Source of the DNA: Adiantum capillus-veneris
Taxonomy: Eukaryota > Streptophyta > Polypodiopsida > Polypodiales > Pteridaceae
Assembly (NCBI GenBank): GCA_014529385.2
Contig: CM043970.1
Coordinates: forward strand, 41,101,279-41,161,278
Direction: 5' to 3'
Length of the DNA stretch: 60,000 bases
Of the stretch, positions 38,601 to 44,822 are shown piece by piece; the first letter of the stretch is position 1, and every line of letters starts with the position of its first letter. The notes beneath the pieces are model-generated. The model was not told where the DNA came from. It was given only the letters and a program-made list of their open reading frames with translations, and ran no database searches. The translations under genes and the position numbers were made by a program.

Positions 38601-41432
38601 ACGAAGGGGTGCAAGCTTGGAAGAAAAGGGGGCAGGCTGCCTGCTGTGAGTGTGTTCGCGTGAAGGGGTGCGAGAGCAAAGGTGCAATTCAGCCCAGCAA
38701 AATCAGCCAGCGCTGAAGTCAGCAATCAGCCCAGTGTTTCCAGAATTCAGCCCTTTGGGTTGTGTGGGGAAGGGTGCCACGAAGGGGCACATTGCCTTAG
38801 GAAAAGGTGAGACCATTGGTAGGAGAAATGGACTATCGCGATGACCTTTCATTAGATAGGGTGCGAGCACGCATGGCTGTCCCGTTCTGTTTATGTTGCT
38901 TTATATGCGTAGAATTAAATCAGTTACCTCATACAATCGGCAAAGAAGTTGAATTCCATCTTTCTTCTGCTTCCATACAACTCCAAGAGAGGGGATAGAG
39001 TGAAGCGGTGAGGGTGAGAGGCTCACAACCTTCGGGTCCTAGGAAAAAAATTTACTTCGATACCACTGTGAGGATTAGTGGTGCTAATCCTATAATTAAG
39101 ACTTAAAACTTCATACTTAAGATCAAATTGAGACTCAAGAGACTGAATGTGTGTTTGATTGATTGAATGAATGCTTGAAAACTGAGTACAATAGGCTCCT
39201 TATATAGGAGGCGAAGAGACACAAATAAAAAGACGCGTCTCATGGTGAAGAGACGCGACTTTAGACGTAAAGACACATCCTTTCGGCGAAGAGCTGCAAC
39301 CATTGGACAAAGAGTCACAACCGTAGAGCGAAGGGGTGTGACCAATCGTCGAAGGAGTGTGGCTTTTGGCGAAGAGGCAAGTCTCTTGAGCGAAGGGTCG
39401 TGCCCATCCTAGCGTAGGGGTTCTCCTTGGCATGGCAATTTGCGTATCTGCAACTAGGAGTAGATGTAATACTGCAACATAGTCACAATCGTGACACCAG
39501 GGACGAGGGGCTCCCTATATAGGGACCCCTACCCCCTTGTATTATCTCATCTATTCCAGCGTATGCAAAGCAATAGCCGGCGTTTTGGATCTCCTACTCT
39601 CTCTATAGCATTTTTTTCCTACTCTTCTCTAGCGTTTTTCATCAACGATCTCTCTCTAGCATTTTTGAAATCACATCCGTACTCTCTCTCTCCTAATGAT
39701 GTCTCTTCAATCTCTCTAGTTGTGTGCACACGTGATTGACTACAGGCTAGAGGCTGCCCTTAGCCCATGGGCTGCCCTTCATGGAGACTTGTTTGGTCGA
39801 GTTCTATTGCAATAGATTGGAGATCCGATGGCTTCCTGAGTTCGACAGGAAATTTTCTCGCAATTGCAGACTTGATCGCTATTCGCTATTCGATTCACCT
39901 TGTTTCACTGCACCGTTTACAAAACACGCATACTACTAGTCTAGGCTATTAACCAACGCTGCTATTGCACAATGTACTATCTCCCTCTCCTAACGATGTC
40001 TTCAATCTCTCTAGTTGTGTGGACGCGTGATTGACTACAGGCTAGAGCTGCCCGTTGCCCATGGCTGCCCTTCATTGGAGACTTGTTCGGTCGAGTTCTA
40101 TTGAGATAGATTGGAGATCCAATGGCTCCCCGAGTTCGACAGGAGGTTTTCTTGCAATTGCAGACTTGATCGCTATTCCATTCACCTTGTTTCACTGCAC
40201 CGTTTACAAAACACGCATACTACTAGTCTAGGCTATTAACTAACGCTGCTATTGCACCATGTACAATCACTTGCGCAAAGAGATTATGCAGGGTCTCTAA
40301 CTGATATGTTTGGACATGTAGGCCTTGTGAACATGCTCACAAGATTGTAGGTACAAGATCCCCTAAGCTTACATTATAAGTCTACGGGTTGAGTCATAGG
40401 ATTTCCACATGGCACATCAAGCCCATGTGCACGTAACACATTGCCATTGTCTTTAACAATCTCAATCCATGAGAAAAATGAGGTTGCTGGACAATGTACA
40501 ATCAGCATAATAATAGAGGTGCCTAATTAATAAAAGGGTGCCCAAAAAACGAAATAGCCAAAAAGTGGGCCAAAACCATACGACCTAATAATATGAAATG
40601 CATGTGCAAGGCTAGAGTAGCCATACAACCATAGTTGCCCTAAAAACCATACCTTCCATAGATATCTTCGGGAAATGTTTCGTTAAAGACCAAATTTTTT
40701 GTTTGTGTGGTTCCCATCTGTTCTATTCGAAGTTTAAGTTTCAAGTAAACCATGAGTTCTTTAGTACATAATACACCTATATTATGTCTTACTTTGACCA
40801 ATTGTGCAATGTGCATGATCAATTGATGTGCAATTATACATGTTAACATATATCTAGAAGTTTTTCACAAAACTCGCGGATGGCATTTCATACATGGACC
40901 GAAACCTCTGAAGCTTGAAAGTAAATATATCAGCAAAAAGAAAGGGAACAAGCATTGTAACGAAGTATAATGACCTCCCATAACTCTGTGGCACTAGTTG
41001 TAACACACAAAGGGAGAGGAAAGCAAACTTCAATGGTCCTCTCCTCCCACAAGAAAGATATCACTTAGAGCAAGCATCAGGGCCCACATTAGCAAAAATT
41101 GTACCTCAAAAACTTTAGCTCAGAAATACACTTCTGTTTTGTCAAATTACTTAAATGCATGGAAAAAGAAAGAATGAAGCAAGGAAGGAAAAACCTCTGC
41201 ATTCGGGGAAGAGCTTGATGAACCAGCTATGCAGGCGAACTCCATCGGAGGCAACGAGCCAGACATCCTCATATGTGAGGCGCAGCCGAGCAGGGGTGAT
41301 GGGATAGCTCCTGGTGAGGCCGGGTACGACGGGCACGTATACAAGCTTCTCCTGGAAGGTAACCAAGAGCACAAGGAACGTGCAAGCAATGCCTCCAAAT
41401 CCGTAAAGCAGGCAGTTCAAGTAATTCACCAT
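11369..41432 (-). CDS. WAV2: WAV2/Bem46-like alpha/beta hydrolase, seven exons, 313 aa
   Basis: Exons on the minus strand are 41432-41195, 17884-17849, 17736-17658, 17569-17515, 17445-17329, 11873-11709 and 11620-11369. They total 942 bases, giving 313 residues plus TAA. All six introns are GT-AG and phases agree. The family is a membrane-anchored alpha/beta hydrolase; the Arabidopsis member restrains root bending. A hydrophobic N-terminal anchor (residues about 8-28) precedes FQEKLVYVPVVPG. The nucleophile elbow GRSLGG puts Ser at 159, the acid is Asp243 in GSQDEMVPP, and the His is 274 in GMHMDTW. Length matches the usual ~310 residues. Introns 1 (23.3 kb) and 5 (5.5 kb) are packed with transposons; the rest are 69-112 bp. 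No stop or frameshift is seen, so it is probably functional. The ATG at 41432 is the first in-frame Met. Confidence 0.95.
11709..11873 (-). CDS. WAV2: WAV2-like exon 6
   Basis: Acceptor AGCAG|GTT, donor GAT|GTGGGA. It encodes VAALILENTFTSVLDMAG through FLVRSPWNTIDIIKD. Confidence 0.95.
12225..12455. repeat. Dispersed 480-bp-family repeat fragment with internal duplication
   Basis: Starts ATATACCTAGAGTGAATCC and matches the start of the tandem unit at 26785. The stretch from the GATAAGC core to ATATAACCAT is present twice (about 12249 and 12369). It lies in WAV2 intron 5. Confidence 0.75.
12793..13010. mobile_element. Possible hAT-type terminal fragment
   Basis: Begins CCATAGTTACC, the same 11 bases that start the segment upstream of the hAT pseudogene (18663). 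It is followed by repeated GGAACGGGG-type motifs, as expected of hAT subterminal repeats. No matching far end or 8-bp target duplication was found. Confidence 0.4.
13100..13296 (+). repeat. LTR end plus primer-binding site (orphan)
   Basis: GGTATCAGAGCC at 13285-13296, the initiator-Met primer site lacking its first T, follows a CTACAACA end at 13284. A TATA-like box lies near 13110. No polyprotein or partner LTR was recognised downstream, so this is probably a remnant of a copia-like element in WAV2 intron 5. Confidence 0.5.
13820..13843. repeat. (TG)n microsatellite
   Basis: About 12 TG units in intron 5. Confidence 0.9.
14812..15285 (-). pseudogene. Unrecognised charged ORF, 157 codons, in WAV2 intron 5
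   Basis: An open frame rich in Lys, Glu and Arg (for example EGLEEELKKGAMKEEVRW, HKVKKEVKREAHKEEEW) on the minus strand. More gag-like sequence in other frames follows upstream to about 15530 (DSKVIKQWPSSLQELANEV). No family was recognised. The composition and the intronic setting suggest a retroelement gag relic, but this is inference. Confidence 0.35.
15531..17328. other. Intron 5 remainder, no gene seen
   Basis: Contains a (GA)n run near 16303-16322 and a 45-bp tandem duplication at about 17061-17150 (core CTGATACCTTTTGGT). Otherwise nothing could be assigned. Confidence 0.6.
17329..17445 (-). CDS. WAV2: WAV2-like exon 5 (catalytic Ser)
   Basis: Acceptor ATTAG|GCT, donor AAG|GTATAC. It carries the nucleophile motif GRSLGGAVG with Ser159 and ends NNSGK. 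Confidence 0.95.
17515..17569 (-). CDS. WAV2: WAV2-like exon 4
   Basis: Acceptor ATCAG|G, donor CAA|GTAATT. It encodes YGDSEGFPSQHGLIRDAQ. Confidence 0.95.
17658..17736 (-). CDS. WAV2: WAV2-like exon 3
   Basis: Acceptor GTCAG|AT, donor AGG|GTAAAA. It encodes IAHRLEFIGLMMQRLHCNV followed by FMLSYRG. Confidence 0.95.
17849..17884 (-). CDS. WAV2: WAV2-like exon 2 (36-bp microexon)
   Basis: Acceptor TGCAG|GT, donor CA|GTATCC. It encodes GPTILFFQENAG, the strand and oxyanion-side loop of the hydrolase core. The exon is easy to miss because it is short and lies 23.3 kb from exon 1. Confidence 0.93.
18292..18303 (-). other. Orphan initiator-Met primer-binding site
   Basis: Minus-strand TGGTATCAGAGC. 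The sequence at 18304-18650 would be its LTR, ending CCAGTTAGAG next to it. No second LTR or coding region was identified. Confidence 0.6.
18663..19669 (+). pseudogene. hAT transposase pseudogene, 5' part (BED finger, DUF659 start)
   Basis: A possible terminus CCATAGTTACC (18663) and GGAACGG-rich subterminal sequence precede the coding part. From about 18970 a BED-type zinc finger is visible: WSWWDE, CKLC, then VRAYFFRVPGHEMKIC, where tyrosine replaces the usual histidine. A split follows that looks like a real intron (donor AAG|GTATGT near 19427, acceptor AAATAG near 19516) between ARFFYHNHIPFVAAR and AYWKVMVQRIGEYG. The reading stops at the LTR element inserted at 19670. Its continuation is at 22672. 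Confidence 0.8.
19670..20355 (+). repeat. 5' LTR with telo-box cluster
   Basis: The U3 (19747-19830) contains four AAACCCTAA or closely similar telo-box motifs, which in plants are known binding sites for telomere-repeat-binding regulators. A (TC)n run lies near 20262-20277. Confidence 0.88.
20357..21982 (+). repeat. Interior with repeated hairpin modules
   Basis: After weak gag-like sequence (HLVREMTLE-like, near 20830) come two kinds of repeat. One is a hairpin module (CTCCCG ... CGGGAGGAG) at 21351-21386, 21479-21515 and 21524-21560, alternating with a GACGCAGGCCGATGCCTGGG block. The other is a 33-bp unit with AAGGAGAAGCTAACTCCTT repeated three times at 21776-21870. Confidence 0.8.
21983..22666 (+). 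repeat. 3' LTR
   Basis: Near-identical to the 5' LTR, again with a telo-box cluster (22058-22160). Confidence 0.9.
22672..23760 (+). pseudogene. hAT transposase pseudogene, 3' part
   Basis: Continues the interrupted DUF659-type transposase. It starts MAFPSLLTGGAIQS, shifts frame near 22770, then has a TAG just before TIGEQHVVASVTDG (22808). The central domain runs to 23680: VCFCMAHCLNNLVKDIGK, LEFWKELKSLDAQVKP, LHEAAYMVDPKFQG. The C-terminal dimerisation region is not recognisable after about 23700. At least two breaks plus the LTR insertion make it dead. Confidence 0.88.
23850..23861 (-). other. Orphan primer-binding site next to an LTR end
   Basis: Minus-strand TGGTATCAGAGG directly follows an LTR-like end CATCTTTGACA (23862-23872). 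The sequence 23862 to about 24400 could be that LTR; the other half was not found. Confidence 0.55.
24440..24659 (-). pseudogene. Possible gypsy gag fragment
   Basis: The minus strand reads MLEFIFFIVGLFPDLKVKIE followed by AGEPSTFDAAETRA, resembling a gag segment. It is cut at 24659 by the insertion of the element at 24660. Confidence 0.35.
24660..25089 (-). repeat. Level 1 element 3' LTR
   Basis: 430 bp, start TGTCACGATT at 25089 on the minus strand, preceded by the purine-rich AAAATGGGAGCGAA. Confidence 0.9.
25090..26445 (-). pseudogene. Level 1 element protease and acidic linker relic
   Basis: Reading minus, the segment after the zinc knuckle leads to a retropepsin-like protease in two frames. 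ILVDS and NNFVNTQIVQQLGL, separated by a stop, lie near 26135-26195; YDMILGQHWL lies near 25960. A long acidic linker follows (FEDDYAFFDSLLDDDMP, 25620; EKISSSPNISQLFEDFEPK, 25420), as before RT in related gypsy elements. RT never appears; the 36-bp repeat TTTGGCTTATCTGAAACC (25185-25260) leads straight to the LTR. Confidence 0.75.
26451..28240 (-). repeat. Level 2 3' LTR, expanded by a tandem array
   Basis: LTR ends TGTCACAAAGTGGTGACG (28240) and AAGTTTGTTACA (26451). Polypurine AAGAGGGGGGTA precedes it. About 1.28 kb of foreign tandem repeat (26785-28067) splits it. Confidence 0.9.
26785..28067. repeat. 480-bp tandem array, about 2.7 copies, inside the LTR
   Basis: Units begin at ATATACCTAGATGAATCC near 26785, 27265 and 27745, exactly 480 bases apart; the third stops after about 320 bases at CTAGCACTAA. 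Compared with the uninterrupted LTR near 36780, the array replaces a few bases around GGCTT and shows no target duplication. Single relatives lie at 4467 and 12225. No protein family was recognised. Confidence 0.9.
28241..28836 (-). other. Level 2 element 3' untranslated spacer
   Basis: Between the chromodomain stop and the polypurine tract; no ORF. It includes GACATCACA-type short repeats near 28380-28410. Confidence 0.6.
28837..29508 (-). pseudogene. Level 2 integrase C-terminus and chromodomain
   Basis: Continues the integrase cut by the copia insertion: WVEFAYNNT near 29485, then a stop near 29310. An open frame follows with LKEDDWVLLLFEKVRL, YYGPFQIKEKI, NAFLVSLLKPFKGD and a chromodomain-like end (RRFLVKFKNYLALDAKWMEE, about 28910). 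Its stop is at 28837. Confidence 0.88.
29514..29834 (-). repeat. Copia 3' LTR
   Basis: Starts TGTTGAGATGTCGAGCTC at 29834 and ends CATTCTTTACA at 29514. Confidence 0.93.
29807..31585 (-). pseudogene. Copia reverse transcriptase and RNase H
   Basis: From 31399 the RT reads IGCKWVYKTKHKADGNIERH, FAPVAKMTTVRAVI, QMDGKNAFLNG, LYGLKQGSRAWYDRI and the catalytic box TIYVDDLIIVG. Stops fall at 30692-30694 (after MKDLS) and near 30631. RNase H follows: GSLIYLTITRPDFSYTVG, YTDADWAGSIVDRRSTSG, ALSSIEAEYRGAA, KHIEVHYHYVRERV, IADIFTKALG, ending at 29807 inside the LTR. Apart from the stops the domain set looks complete. Confidence 0.93.
31586..32845 (-). pseudogene. Copia integrase
   Basis: The HHCC zinc-binding part is visible (HKHMGYVNEERLR then VCVACQFGK), followed by the catalytic core: HTDVWGP, SFIDDHTRKVWVYF, LRSDGGGEY, then PQQNGVAERKN with the catalytic Glu. 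One TGA (near 32288) separates SDFL from HGIRR. The C-terminal part (HLKVFGCIAYVHV, GYSLEQKGYRCYNP) runs to 31586. It overlaps the preceding frame at 32838-32845, consistent with a one-base shift. Confidence 0.93.
32838..34154 (-). pseudogene. Copia gag and protease
   Basis: The ATG at 34154 starts MSDGFSQIVTEKLEKDNYPA; a TAG then stands where Trp is usual, and the rest is open from 33974. The gag core (WKNLGRVFEVNTKARKLQLK) leads to a Gly/Arg-rich stretch (SYRGRGRGRGPSG), a zinc knuckle CWTCGEKGHMSRDC, and the aspartic protease site WYVDSGASNHMT. The frame ends at 32838 by a one-base shift. The 34155-35040 leader has no gene but holds a G-rich tract at 34424-34468. Confidence 0.92.
35050..35373 (-). 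repeat. Copia 5' LTR
   Basis: Both termini carry one change from the consensus seen in the other copy (CGTTGAGATG start, CTTTATA end). Confidence 0.92.
35379..36516 (-). pseudogene. Level 2 RNase H and integrase, upstream part
   Basis: From 36516 the minus strand reads an RNase H core (FKVYCDACGGSLGAVLMQEG, then HYLLGADFTVFTDHQSL) with a frameshift between them. An integrase HHCC region (CLVCQKVKFDRHK, frame-shifted, near 35810) and core follow: MDFIFDLPKT, VIDRFSKQAHFVPVKK, VSDRDSRFTSLFWK, HPQTDGQSE. It is cut at 35378 by the copia insertion and continues at 29508. The RT that should precede 36516 is gone; LTR sequence abuts directly. Confidence 0.88.
36518..36984 (-). repeat. Level 2 5' LTR remnant
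   Basis: Starts TGTCACAAACTGGTGACG at 36984. It lacks the last ~60 bases found at 26451-26515, and the primer site with them. It has the undisturbed target of the 480-bp array near 36780. Confidence 0.9.
36990..37997 (-). pseudogene. Level 1 element gag relic
   Basis: The minus strand from ATG at 37997 (MPNSQDGGGQFENALTLIKE) continues in shifted frames through KKKVDFKLPEPYNG and MEVYLSNTDLVESKKVALAS, a Retrotrans_gag core. A Gln/Ser-rich stretch follows (NNNLSS, LQGSIL in another frame), then a zinc-knuckle start (LCTICGG) at 36998. The knuckle is split by the level 2 insertion; its remaining half (HKWYQCPKRPKPF) lies at 26400-26445. Confidence 0.82.
38361..38406. repeat. T25 run followed by G run
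   Basis: Bases 38361-38385 are T, followed by GGGCG and 17 G. Located in the leader of the level 1 element; length likely uncertain. Confidence 0.9.
39067..39496 (-). repeat. Level 1 element 5' LTR
   Basis: 430 bp; the primer site TGGTATCGA follows its inner end after one base. Confidence 0.92.
39679..40265. repeat. Imperfect tandem duplication, ~290-bp unit
   Basis: Copy 1 is about 39679-39975 and copy 2 about 39977-40265. Both run from TCTCTAGTTGTGTG through GATTGACTACAGGCTAGA and TACTACTAGTCTAGGCTATT to GCTGCTATTGCAC. Copy 2 has small deletions. An LTR-like TATA box (CTCCCTATATAGGGA) lies upstream at 39512. The remainder, 40266-41194, has no recognised feature. Confidence 0.85.
41195..41432 (-). 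CDS. WAV2: WAV2-like exon 1
   Basis: Encodes residues 1-79 and one base of the next codon: the membrane anchor and SYPITPARLRLTYEDVWL. The donor is GAG|GTTTTT at 41195/41194. Confidence 0.95.
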
Positions 41433-41568
41433 ATCTGCTGACACAGGCTCTTCTGCGAGTGTTGAGCTTGGATCTCTCGACTAACCTTTCTTCTGTTGGT
41501 TCCTCTCCCCCCCTCTTTTAGCCCCCAAAGGTGTGGGGCCAAGTCTTCATGTTGTATCAAATTTTTGA

Positions 41569-42013
41569 GGAGAAATTATCGAAATACACTTCTAATTTGT
41601 GGAAATTCCCAAAATACCCCTCAAATTTCATAAATTCCCAAAATACCCTTGTATCTATTTTGGTTGGATTGTTCAAGATTTTCCTTTATTTAGTCCGTTT
41701 TTGAGTGCTTAGCATGTAATTTGTCACAATCTATTTCGCAAAGAAGTCAATAATGTCCAAAAAATAGTGAAGCAATTCATCTCCAAAACCTACATAACCA
41801 ACTCATGTTATAGTTTTAGCATCTTGTATTGATAGACAATCGGCCTTCTTATGAAAAACTTTTTTTTTTTAATCTTTGGAGAAATTTAATCTCACAACCA
41901 GGGCATTTTGGGAATTTTGGAAAATAAGAAGGGCATTTTGGAAATTTATGACAAAATATTGGGGCTATTTTGGGAATTTTCACAAATTAGAGGGGTGTTT
42001 TGGTAATTTTTCC
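41569..42013. mobile_element. MITE-like inverted repeat upstream of WAV2-like gene
   Basis: The left arm (41569-41652) and right arm (about 41915-42013) are imperfect inverted copies: AATTTGTGGAAATTCCCAAA against TTTGGGAATTTTCACAAATT, ending GGAGAAATTA and TAATTTTTCC. About 250 AT-rich bases lie between them, with no ORF. No clear target duplication was seen, so the superfamily is open. It lies ~140 bp 5' of the start codon, in promoter or leader sequence. Confidence 0.75.
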
Positions 42014-43691
42014 AACGTGCATGCATAGTATATATACTCTCCCCTAATGTAATGTATGAGTGGATACTCCTTTTTTTTTTCTTTTAGCCGTTCGAAGCTT
42101 CATTTTGACTAGTTTTACAGGATTGCGTCCACTCACCCACACCTGCGTGTCTCAGGGGGGTTGAACATGAGTGGATACTCCTAGCCGCTTGTGACAACAA
42201 TATCAAAACAGCACAGGCCAGTGTATATGCAAGGAATGAGAAGAGAAGAGAATTAACTACTTTGAAGCAGACATTTTTGGTTATTAGAACTTGGTTAAAG
42301 AGAAAATTAGTAACATGCAATGCACTAAGTTTGGAGGTATGAGACACGAGTGGAACACAAGGGAGGGCTAGAGCAAAGAACATAGTTATCACCAAAACCA
42401 CCTACATTATCTTTGATGGTAGTAGAGAAATGCAAGGACGTATGGTTGCTTCTTTGGAAAAATCATTAATGGCAGAAGCTATCACTTTGGTTCTTGGCTC
42501 AACTTCGTCACTTCCTCCACTCTTTCTCTCCAAAGACAGGTTTTTTAGATAGATACCTAGAATTTGAAATTACAACGCACAACCTCCACTCCGTGAGGTG
42601 GAGCATCTCAGCTGAATAAGGTAGGCCAACCCATCATATAGACTCAGGGAACATCTCCTTAGGGCTACATGTCACACGAGCTATAAGGGGGTTTGAACCC
42701 AAGACTTTCGACAGAATAAACAACATGTACACTTATAAACAATTAGGGAGAGTCAACCTTCATAATAAGGTAGGCAAGTAATTAGTACATCGAGGCCTTC
42801 AAGGTGCCCAACCTTGCAAATTCTTGCCAAGATACCTGACTTGCACAAAACAATCTGAGCGTAGATTTGTTTTGTGCAATTAGGGTTTTCTGGTAAAACT
42901 TTGATGTATTGATCCTTATGGACACTCCTCTCAAGACTTGGGATCTCCTAATGGTAAAAACTTGACTTGTGCACAAAATCGTTTGAGATGTTATTAGTGC
43001 ACAAAACAATCTAAGCAGTTGGTTGCAACCCAAAATGATTTGAGTCACAATAAGGACAATTGAGCTCTATAAAAAGACACTAACATGCATAATTGAACAC
43101 CCATATTCAATATCCATGCACTTGCATAAAAAACCTTAGAAACCTTCAAAAGTATATATAAAGATACTCAAAATTGTAAAAAGAGTCATCTATTTCTTAC
43201 TGGTGGAAATCAAGGAGGGTAGGTATCCTTAAGGCACTTCATGCAATTAAGGTCTGTAACCACACTAGCTTTCAAGTCTATGATAAGATTTGGAGTCTCT
43301 ACTCATAGTAGCCGAGCAGGACCTTCCAAGGACGCCCTAAGAGCCATCCTTGAAGAGGAAATTGTGTTTGATTATGAGGATACCACCTCGTGTGACACAA
43401 TTTCAATGGCTCCCACGGCCAAGGTTTCAGACAAGAATAGATACATTCATTATGAATGCATTTTGTATTCTCATACCAATACTTTTGGTGCGGATATAAT
43501 ATAATGGATGATAGGACCAAAGTGGTAAGGATTGGGGGAAATGATCAATCACTCTCTCCACCCTTGGTGGTTGTGGAGGACAAAGGAAACCACTTAATTG
43601 ACTAATTAATCAAGCATGGGTCACTTTCCAAAAGCTATGAACCCTTGGGGAAAAACTTTCCCCAACACTAAGGAGCACCAATCATTTTATT
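42014..43691. other. Intergenic sequence, no gene seen
   Basis: Contains a near-perfect palindrome at 42842-42879 (arms GCACAAAACAA and AGATTTGTTTTGTGC) and a short one at 43646-43666 (TTGGGGAAA/TTTCCCCAA). An 87-codon open frame at 43241-43504 resembles nothing recognised. Confidence 0.6.
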
Positions 43692-44650
43692 TGTCATAAT
43701 AACTAATATCTAATTCTCCTAAATGATTTTCTCATGTTAAACTGATCATTTAATATGGGAAAGTACCAGCGAAGAAAAAGCTAGATTATTGGTAAGGCTA
43801 GCAGACTAGTCACAGTAGGGATCCAAAGGAGGAAAAATATGGATCCAAAGGGGGACCATCTGCAGAAGAGCAATGTGCAAGCAATGGGCTTCAAAGACCT
43901 AAGGTTCAGCCCATTAAGACTTCCAAAATGCTAAGGTTCCAAATTTCAAAGGGTAAGTCCAAATGGTCAAGCTTAAGGAAATTGGATGCTTTGTAAGTGT
44001 ACACAAAGTCTTCCTAGATCCCTAAATGGGAGGGGGCGAGCCCTAAAGGTAGGAGAAGAGAGAGAAAGAGGTGAGATAACACACACACACACACACTCAA
44101 AGGCTCCCCTTTACACAAAGGGCATAGTGGACACATGTCAGGTTTCTAGCCCAGTTGCCCCCAAAGAGTATTCAAATTCTATTAGATGACCATAGAGGTG
44201 GACCAATGAGAATTAGGCTAGAGTAAATTTAGTCTAATTAATTTATATGCACTTTATAAGAAAAACCAATGAAAATTAAGTCTCATGGATGATTATTGGA
44301 CAGCCTGCCAAGGGGTCCAATAGGAATTCAGCAGCCTAATGGCTTGCTTAATTCCTATTGGCCAGAAGGGGAAAAGGTCCTATGGGGATTTAATAGAATT
44401 AATCTAATTAATTAAGCTCTCACTAAAGGGGAAAGAGGGACACATGTCACAAGGCTCTTCATTTGACCACTTAATCCCTATTGGCTAAGCTTGGAGAGGT
44501 CCAATGTGAAGCCAGCAAGAGGAGGGGTCGACCAAGATGAGAGAGGGGGCTGATTTGTGAGGCATTATTCCACACACACTCACACTAGCTCATGTGTGAA
44601 GGAAGGAAAGTCTATCTCCTTCTCAAACTTTAATGGAGAGCTTGAACGGA
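43692..44650 (+). repeat. 5' LTR, 3'-deleted
   Basis: Matches 50094 to about 51015, then diverges after CTTTAATGGAGAGCTT. The leader to 44822 contains no clear primer site. A (CA)n run lies at 44081-44096. Confidence 0.82.
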
Positions 44651-44822
44651 GTTGGTATTGTTTTGGTGTTGAAAGACCCTCTCTTCTATTCCTTGCAATT
44701 AATGATATTCGAGGCACGTGTACATGAGCTTGAGTGCTTTTCTAAAGGGGTAAAGAGGAGTAGCAACTAGGGCTTGAAGTGCCAAAGTACACCTAAAAGG
44801 TTTACACCTAAAAATTGTTAGA

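Larger units (their letters stand above)
24660..39496 (-). mobile_element. Outer nested Ty3/gypsy element (level 1), gag and protease only
   Basis: LTRs of 430 bp at 24660-25089 and 39067-39496 share ends TGTCACGATTGTGAC and CTAATCCTCACA and look about 96% alike by eye. Flanks are CCAAG (24655-24659) and CCAGG (39497-39501), a 5-bp duplication with one change. A primer site (TGGTATCGA) lies at 39057-39065. Without the inner insertion (26451-36984) about 3.4 kb of interior remains: gag, protease and an acidic linker, but no RT, RNase H or integrase. It sits in WAV2 intron 1. Confidence 0.9.

Noticed and set aside
41151-41444. Exon 1 as a stand-alone 97-codon gene
   Set aside because: The frame after CRG runs into intron 1 past a proper GT donor.
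42782-43048. 88-codon minus-strand ORF
   Set aside because: Low-complexity repeats of CACAAAAC-type sequence; no recognisable protein.
43646-43666. TTGGGGAAA/TTTCCCCAA palindrome as a terminator
   Set aside because: Bacterial-style terminators do not apply to plant nuclear DNA and no transcript ends there by any visible sign.
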